Shown here: positions 5,173 to 9,407 of the stretch, piece by piece | How positions within the stretch are numbered: position 1 is the stretch's first letter | How the letters are laid out: each line of letters opens with the position of its first letter | Assembly (NCBI GenBank): GCA_003476445.1 | Contig: DMUF01000085.1 | Span: 1 to 9,407, forward strand | DNA: 9,407 nt | DNA from: Gammaproteobacteria bacterium | GTDB lineage: Bacteria > Pseudomonadota > Gammaproteobacteria > Pseudomonadales > Azotimanducaceae | Direction: 5' to 3' | Translations under genes and position numbers: made by a program | The notes under the pieces: model-generated | The model's database searches: none | Told to the model about the DNA's origin: nothing | Seen by the model: the letters and a program-made list of their open reading frames with translations, nothing else

Positions 5173-6294
5173 ATGACGGACTTGGGGCTGTCTCCGGCCA
5201 TGAACGAGCTGGGTTTCTATACGTTGCCCGGCGCTCCGAGGTCCCCGCGGGACCTGATTGGCGAGGTGCATACGGCAGAAGCGCTGGGTATTGGCGCCTG
5301 CTTCATCTCGGAGCGGTTCAATATCAAGGAGGCGGCAACCTTGTCCGGCGCGGTGGGCGCGGTCTCGGAGCGTATCGGCATCGCGACCGCGGCTACCAAT
5401 CACAACACGCGCCATCCGCTGGTGACTGCCGCGTATGCGTCGACGATGCACTTCCTCACCGGCGGTCGCTTTTCGCTTGGCCTTGGGCGCGGTATCGATG
5501 GGTTGTTCGACGCCCTCGGGTTGCCCCGCATCAAGACGGCGGCGCTCGAGGATTTCGTGGGAATCATGCGACGTCTCTGGCGCGGCGAAACCGTGCTGGG
5601 TCACAGCGGTCCGTGTGGTGACTATCCCTTCCTGCGCCTTGACCCCGACTTTCGTGAACACATCCCCATGACGTTCACGGCGTTCGGACCCAACAGTCTT
5701 GAACTCGGTGGGCGAGCATTCGACGCGGTCGTACTGCACACGTTTTTTACGGATGAGACGACGGTTCGCTGTGTGGAAACAGTCAAGCGTGCGGCCGCGG
5801 CGGCGGGGCGGGATCCTGCCGACGTCCGTGTGTGGTCGTGTTTCGCAACGATTGGCGATCATCTCCCCTATGCAGTGCGCTTGAAGAAAACCGTCGGACG
5901 CATGGCCACCTATCTGCAGGCTTATGGCGATCTCATGGTGAAGACCAATCACTGGGATCCGGCAGTTCTTGCGCGCTTTCGCGCACACTCGCTGGTGGCT
6001 AACTTCCAGGGTGCCCTCGATCAGAAGGCCACCACGGAACAGCTCGAGCAGATCGCGGAACTGATTCCCGAGGCCTGGTTGGCGCCCGCCGCAATGGGAT
6101 CGCCCGAACAATGCGTTGCGGCGATTCGCCGGCAGTTCGATCTGGGTTGCGATGGGGTCATTCTGCACGGTGCTTCGCCCGACGACCTCGCACCCATCGT
6201 GCAGGAATATGCGCGCACCCGGGACCACCAGCGGTTTGCCCATCTTCCCGCCAATCCTGCGCTTGCGCCGCGTCTGGCAACGCGCGCTGCCTGA
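5173..6294 (+). CDS. Luciferase-like (LLM class) flavin- or F420-dependent oxidoreductase
   Basis: A 373-residue protein with the bacterial-luciferase TIM-barrel pattern. Seen are an N-terminal GFYTLPGAPRSPRDLIGEV strand/helix, GIGACFISERFNIKE, ERIGIATAATNHNTRHPL, and the typical FLTGGRFSLGLGRG turn (nt 5452-5493). Near the end comes GSPEQCVAAIRRQFDLGCDG followed by VILHG. It resembles a subgroup usually named F420-dependent LLM oxidoreductase; FMN use is equally possible where F420 is not made, and no cofactor can be proved here. These enzymes reduce or monooxygenate small molecules and often accompany steroid, terpenoid or CoA-ester catabolic genes. The start is ATG 5173, preceded by AAGGAG at 5161-5166, which overlaps the stop of the crotonase gene. 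The frame stays open to 5113, but that part lies inside the crotonase gene and has no protein-like features. The next gene starts 43 nt downstream. Confidence 0.88.
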   Translation: MTDLGLSPAMNELGFYTLPGAPRSPRDLIGEVHTAEALGIGACFISERFNIKEAATLSGAVGAVSERIGIATAATNHNTRHPLVTAAYASTMHFLTGGRFSLGLGRGIDGLFDALGLPRIKTAALEDFVGIMRRLWRGETVLGHSGPCGDYPFLRLDPDFREHIPMTFTAFGPNSLELGGRAFDAVVLHTFFTDETTVRCVETVKRAAAAAGRDPADVRVWSCFATIGDHLPYAVRLKKTVGRMATYLQAYGDLMVKTNHWDPAVLARFRAHSLVANFQGALDQKATTEQLEQIAELIPEAWLAPAAMGSPEQCVAAIRRQFDLGCDGVILHGASPDDLAPIVQEYARTRDHQRFAHLPANPALAPRLATRAA

Positions 6295-6325
6295 AGCAAC
6301 GCCCGCGTATTATCCAACATTGATC

Positions 6326-6331
6326 AAGGAG
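6326..6331 (+). promoter_or_regulatory. Ribosome binding site deciding the GTG start of the second SDR
   Basis: AAGGAG lies 6 nt before GTG 6338. The frame is open upstream to 6116, but that stretch lies within the LLM oxidoreductase gene and does not resemble an SDR N-terminus. Confidence 0.6.
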
Positions 6332-6337
6332 CCCAGC

Positions 6338-7123
6338 GTGGCAAATCCCAAACGCAATCACGAGTACTTCGACCTGAGCGGCAAAGTGGCCGTCATTACC
6401 GGCGGTAGCCGAGGGCTCGGACTTTCCATGGCGCATGCGTTTGCCGAAGCGGGCGCCCGCGTCATCATTGCCAGCCGCAAACAGGAAGCCTGTGATGCCG
6501 CCGCAGCGGAGGTACAGGCTGCCAGTGGCAGAGAATGTGTGGGCTTTGCCTATCACGCAGGCAGTTGGGAAGACAGCGACCGTCTCGCAGCATTTGCGTG
6601 GGAACGCTTCGGGCACGTGGACGTGCTCGTCAACAATGCCGGCATGTCGCCGCTCTATGAGTCGCTCACCGCGGTCTCCGAGACGCTTTACGACAAAGTG
6701 CTCGAAGTGAATCTGCGCGGGCCGTTCCGACTTTCATCGCTGTTGGGTGAACGCATGGCAGCGGGCAATGGCGGCTCGATCATCAACGTCAGCAGCATCG
6801 CTGCGGTTCAGCCAACACCGACCGAGCTGCCCTACGGCATGGCAAAGGCGGGTCTCAATGCGATGACGCTCGGTCTGGCCCGAGCCTATGCGCCGAAGGT
6901 GCGGGTCAACTGCATCATGCCGGGGCCGTTTCTCACCGACATCGCGAAGGCCTGGGATATGGAGGCTTTCAACCGTCGCGCCGAGACCACCATTCCCTTG
7001 CGCCGTGGAGGAGAGCCGGACGAGGTTGTGGGCGCGGCGCTGTACTTCGCCTCCGCCGCGTCGAGCTATACCACCGGCGCCATCCTCAAGATCGATGGGG
7101 GCTCGGCTTATCCGGCAGCGTGA
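6338..7123 (+). CDS. Short-chain dehydrogenase/reductase (classical SDR)
   Basis: A 261-residue classical SDR beginning MANPKRNHEYFDLSGKVAV, with GTG as start, chosen from the AAGGAG at 6326-6331. The cofactor motif is TGGSRGLG (21-28). S46-R47 after beta-2 suggests NADP. NNAG is at 99-102, and the catalytic set N125, S153, Y166, K170 is complete with correct spacing. At the adenine-pocket position where many SDRs have an aspartate (DVT or DVS), this one reads YHAGSW (72-77), similar to an HVGxW form recalled from a subset of bacterial SDRs. The C-terminus (LKIDGGSAYP) is typical. It follows the crotonase and LLM genes, consistent with a shared catabolic unit acting on a CoA ester or an alicyclic alcohol/ketone; the substrate cannot be named. 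Its last 38 bp overlap the 3' end of the lipoprotein gene on the other strand. Confidence 0.91.
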   Translation: MANPKRNHEYFDLSGKVAVITGGSRGLGLSMAHAFAEAGARVIIASRKQEACDAAAAEVQAASGRECVGFAYHAGSWEDSDRLAAFAWERFGHVDVLVNNAGMSPLYESLTAVSETLYDKVLEVNLRGPFRLSSLLGERMAAGNGGSIINVSSIAAVQPTPTELPYGMAKAGLNAMTLGLARAYAPKVRVNCIMPGPFLTDIAKAWDMEAFNRRAETTIPLRRGGEPDEVVGAALYFASAASSYTTGAILKIDGGSAYPAA

Positions 7124-8225
7124 CCGCGTCGCCTGAGGCGGAAGCGGGCGGAGACAGAAGGGTAGCGGGCGCCCGTGTGATGCGGTCACCCGCGAACGTG
7201 CCAAGGTAGAGTCCATCACCGAGCGGCAGGGCCACCGTGGCCGCCCCCATGGGTGGGCCAGCGTGCTCGAGGATCGTGCGCTGGCTCAGAGTCTCTGGAT
7301 CAATCGCGACAATGCGAAACGCAAAGCCGCAGTTGCCGGTTTCAAGCTCTCCGCATGCGAGCGTGTCCCGCACCGATGCCAGGTGTGACGCGACCAGCAG
7401 TTCGCCCGTGGGCGACCAGGACAGGTTGTCCGGGCTCTCCACCGGCACGCTGCCGACGCGCTTTCCGGTTTCCACGTCGACCTTGATTACCTCGTTGCCC
7501 AGGTAGCTGTTCACGAACAGCATGCGTTCGTCAGCGGTCTGGGCGACACCGTTGGCAAACTGCGCGTCCGATCCGCTCAGTCGTTCGAAGCCGAACGCCG
7601 GGCTCCAGTGATAGACAAACCCTGGCGCGTAGTCGCTGAACTGCATGCGCAGGAACGACCAGAGCGCGTTCGCGCTCTTTGGGTACATCTGGGTGACTCG
7701 AAACTCGCCGCTGCGCAGCACCACAAGATCGTTGAAGAAACCGTCTTCGGGTGCCATCACGCAGCCGCGCCAGACCAGCTCCCCAGATGCCGCGATCTCG
7801 AACATCTCGATACTCTCGCGACCCCCGTGATTCACCACATAGAGCACTTCTTCGCCGGTTACGAGCTGGGCTCGATCGATGCCGTGCGGGGCGAAGCGCT
7901 TCGGCTCAGGGGGCGGGCAATCGAGCTCGCCCCAGCCTTCGATCGGGCTGACGGTTCCTGCCGCAGGGAATAGCGGTTTGATAGCGCCTGTGCCCGGATT
8001 GAATTCGACCAGGCTGCCAGCGCGGGAGCCTGCCATGTCGCTGTACTGGCTCACGATCATCGCGTTTCCGGAAGGGGTTGCGACCAGATCTTCCGGGTTC
8101 GAGAACCGGCAATCGGGCGTCAGCCCCGCCGCGGGCTCGCAAGAAGTGATGGCGGGGGAACCGCCGGAGCAGCCACTCAGCGCGACCGCAAACAGGGTGC
8201 CGAAAAGAGCGAGGTACCGCTTCAT
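7086..8225 (-). CDS. Paraoxonase/arylesterase-like beta-propeller lipoprotein
   Basis: A 379-residue protein starting MKRYLALFGTLFAVALSGC, a clear lipoprotein signal with lipobox LSGC (C19); S20 after the cysteine predicts outer-membrane sorting. The rest reads as a six-bladed propeller like human PON1, a calcium-dependent lactonase/arylesterase. Alignment by eye finds the key PON1 residues in order: PEDL (E45, D46, cf. E53, D54), PHGI (H114, cf. H115), VNHG (H133, cf. H134), FFND (N165, D166, cf. N168, D169), FANG (N225, cf. N224) and PDNLS (D266, N267, cf. D269, N270). All calcium ligands and both histidines are thus kept. A lactone or ester substrate is likely but unnamed. Alternative starts are ATG 8261, with GGAG 10 nt upstream, and ATG 8288, overlapping the upstream stop as ATGA. 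I chose 8225 for its compact signal peptide, though it lacks an obvious ribosome binding site. Confidence 0.85.
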   Translation of the reverse strand: MKRYLALFGTLFAVALSGCSGGSPAITSCEPAAGLTPDCRFSNPEDLVATPSGNAMIVSQYSDMAGSRAGSLVEFNPGTGAIKPLFPAAGTVSPIEGWGELDCPPPEPKRFAPHGIDRAQLVTGEEVLYVVNHGGRESIEMFEIAASGELVWRGCVMAPEDGFFNDLVVLRSGEFRVTQMYPKSANALWSFLRMQFSDYAPGFVYHWSPAFGFERLSGSDAQFANGVAQTADERMLFVNSYLGNEVIKVDVETGKRVGSVPVESPDNLSWSPTGELLVASHLASVRDTLACGELETGNCGFAFRIVAIDPETLSQRTILEHAGPPMGAATVALPLGDGLYLGTFAGDRITRAPATLLSPPASASGDAVTLPDKPSPHRS

Positions 8226-8284
8226 GCCATTACATGCGCGAACAGGTGCGGGGCGGTTCATGGCAGCAGCGCTCCGGTCGTTGT

Positions 8285-9407
8285 TCATCCCAGGAGGTTG
8301 CGGCCGATCACCATGCGCATGATCTGATTGGTACCCTCGAGGATCTCGTGCACCCGCAGGTCACGCACAAAGCGCTCGATAGGATAGTCCATGAGGTAGC
8401 CGTAACCGCCGTGCAGCTGCAGCGCATCATTGGCCGCGCGCGAGCCCGCTTCCGTCGCCTTGAGTTTGGCCATTGCAGCAAAGGTTGTCTTGTCAGGCGC
8501 ACTGGCGTCCAGCTTATGTGCGGCGATGTACAGCAGCGCTCGCGCAGCTTCGAGCTCGGTCACCATCTCCGCCAGCATGAACTGCGTATTCTGGAAGTCG
8601 GCGATGGCGCGCCCGAACTGTCGGCGTTCCTTCACGTAGCGCACGGTTTCGTCGATGCAGCGCTGCCCGCCACCGAGTGAGCAGGCGCCGATGTTCAGTC
8701 GCCCGCCATCAAGCCCGGCCATTGCGATCCTGAAACCTTCGCCTTCGGCACCAACCCGGTTGGCAACAGGTACGCGGACGTTCTCGAAGATCACCATGGC
8801 GGTCGGCTGGGAGTGCCAGCCGAGCTTGCGCTCCTGCGCCCCGAAGCTCAGCCCTGGCGTACCTTTTTCAACAACGATGCAGCTGATACCCCGGTGCCCG
8901 TCTTCGCCCGTGCGCACCATGCATACATAGACTTCGTTTTCGCCGCCGCCGGAGATAAACGCCTTCGCGCCGTTCAGCACGTAATGATCACCATCGAGCA
9001 CGGCGCGTGTACGCAGCGAGGCGGCGTCGGAGCCGGCACCCGGTTCGGTGAGGCAGTAGCTCGCGATCTGCTCCATGCTGATGAGCCCCGGCAGGTAGCG
9101 CGCCTTGAGCTCCTCGTTGCCATAGGCGGCGATCATCCAGGTCGCCATGTTGTGAATGGAGATAAACGCCGAGGTCGACGGACAGCCGTAGGCCATCGCC
9201 TCGATGATGAGCGCGGCCTCCACGCGGCCAAGACCGATACCGCCATCAGCCTCGGGTATGTAGATGCCGCCGAACCCGAGTTCAGCAGCCTTGCGAATGC
9301 TGTCGCGCGGAAAAATCTTGTGTTCGTCCCAATGCGCCGCCTGAGGCGTGATCTCGTCCGCGGTGAAACGCTCAGCGAGGTCGCGAATGGCGCGCTGGTC
9401 TTCGGTC
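8285..9407 (-). CDS. Acyl-CoA dehydrogenase, isobutyryl-CoA dehydrogenase-like (N-terminus beyond window)
   Basis: The frame is open to the window edge. The 373 visible residues start TEDQRAIRDLAERF, so only about the first five to ten of a usual 380 or so are missing. This is an FAD enzyme that oxidises acyl-CoA to 2-enoyl-CoA and passes electrons to ETF. Seen in order are GFGGIYIPEADGGIGL, SIHNMATWMI, the FAD-binding YCLTEPGAGSDAASL, ISCIVVEKGTPGLSFG, GWHSQPTAMVIFE, and the C-terminal LHGGYGYLMDYPIERFVRDL. HEILEGTNQIMRM ends the series, its glutamate (visible residue 357) being at the catalytic-base position. The sequence follows human ACAD8 (isobutyryl-CoA dehydrogenase, valine breakdown) closely in several blocks. 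Valine or another short branched acyl-CoA is therefore the best guess, though 2-methylbutyryl or similar is possible. The stop overlaps the first possible ATG of the lipoprotein gene by 4 nt, suggesting one transcript. Confidence 0.94.
   Translation of the reverse strand, partial: TEDQRAIRDLAERFTADEITPQAAHWDEHKIFPRDSIRKAAELGFGGIYIPEADGGIGLGRVEAALIIEAMAYGCPSTSAFISIHNMATWMIAAYGNEELKARYLPGLISMEQIASYCLTEPGAGSDAASLRTRAVLDGDHYVLNGAKAFISGGGENEVYVCMVRTGEDGHRGISCIVVEKGTPGLSFGAQERKLGWHSQPTAMVIFENVRVPVANRVGAEGEGFRIAMAGLDGGRLNIGACSLGGGQRCIDETVRYVKERRQFGRAIADFQNTQFMLAEMVTELEAARALLYIAAHKLDASAPDKTTFAAMAKLKATEAGSRAANDALQLHGGYGYLMDYPIERFVRDLRVHEILEGTNQIMRMVIGRNLLG

Noticed and set aside
4188..5201. 337-residue antisense open frame opposite the crotonase gene
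   Set aside because: It mirrors the codon bias of the + strand gene, shows no recognisable domain, and the + strand has strong crotonase motifs and a ribosome binding site.
4996..6243. 415-residue antisense open frame opposite the LLM oxidoreductase
   Set aside because: No domain, basic repetitive composition, and it spans two well-supported genes on the other strand.
6116..6337. 74-residue N-terminal extension of the second SDR
   Set aside because: It lies within the LLM gene and precedes a normal SDR N-terminus with its own ribosome binding site at 6326-6331.
7879..8322. 147-residue + strand open frame opposite the lipoprotein gene
   Set aside because: No domain or ribosome binding site, and it covers the conserved paraoxonase-like residues coded on the - strand.

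Overview
The window is GC-rich and densely coding, and reads as a chromosomal segment of a Gram-negative (diderm) bacterium. An outer-membrane-type lipoprotein and the acyl-CoA/SDR gene content fit a heterotrophic proteobacterium, possibly a gammaproteobacterium; the lineage is inferred, with no rRNA or marker gene to fix it. There are ten protein genes: eight on the + strand (1-7123) and two on the - strand (7086-9407), the two blocks meeting tail to tail with a 38-bp overlap. No tRNA, rRNA, CRISPR array, IS element or phage gene was seen.

Region 1 (1-1072, +): the C-terminal end of an acyl-CoA synthetase (AMP-binding family), then a short-chain dehydrogenase/reductase (SDR). Region 2 (1189-4180, +): four tightly packed genes, purK - purE - sbtA-like bicarbonate permease - SbtB-like PII protein, with gaps of 13 nt, 7 nt and a 4-nt ATGA overlap. 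This is the most striking part of the window. PurK consumes bicarbonate and ATP to carboxylate AIR in purine synthesis, PurE rearranges the product, SbtA-family proteins import bicarbonate with sodium, and SbtB proteins bind adenine nucleotides and control SbtA. The arrangement suggests a bicarbonate-supply module dedicated to, and possibly feedback-controlled by, purine synthesis. Region 3 (4293-7123, +): a crotonase-fold protein lacking both classical hydratase glutamates, a luciferase-like (LLM) flavin/F420 oxidoreductase, and a second SDR, probably an acyl-CoA or lipid/terpenoid/steroid-type catabolic set. Region 4 (7086-9407, -): an isobutyryl-CoA-dehydrogenase-like acyl-CoA dehydrogenase (first few residues off the window edge), followed by a lipoprotein that carries the calcium-ligand and active-site residues of mammalian paraoxonases.

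The outer regions thus look like acyl-CoA catabolism around a biosynthetic purine/bicarbonate operon. Family assignments rest on motifs recalled from known proteins; no database search was possible.
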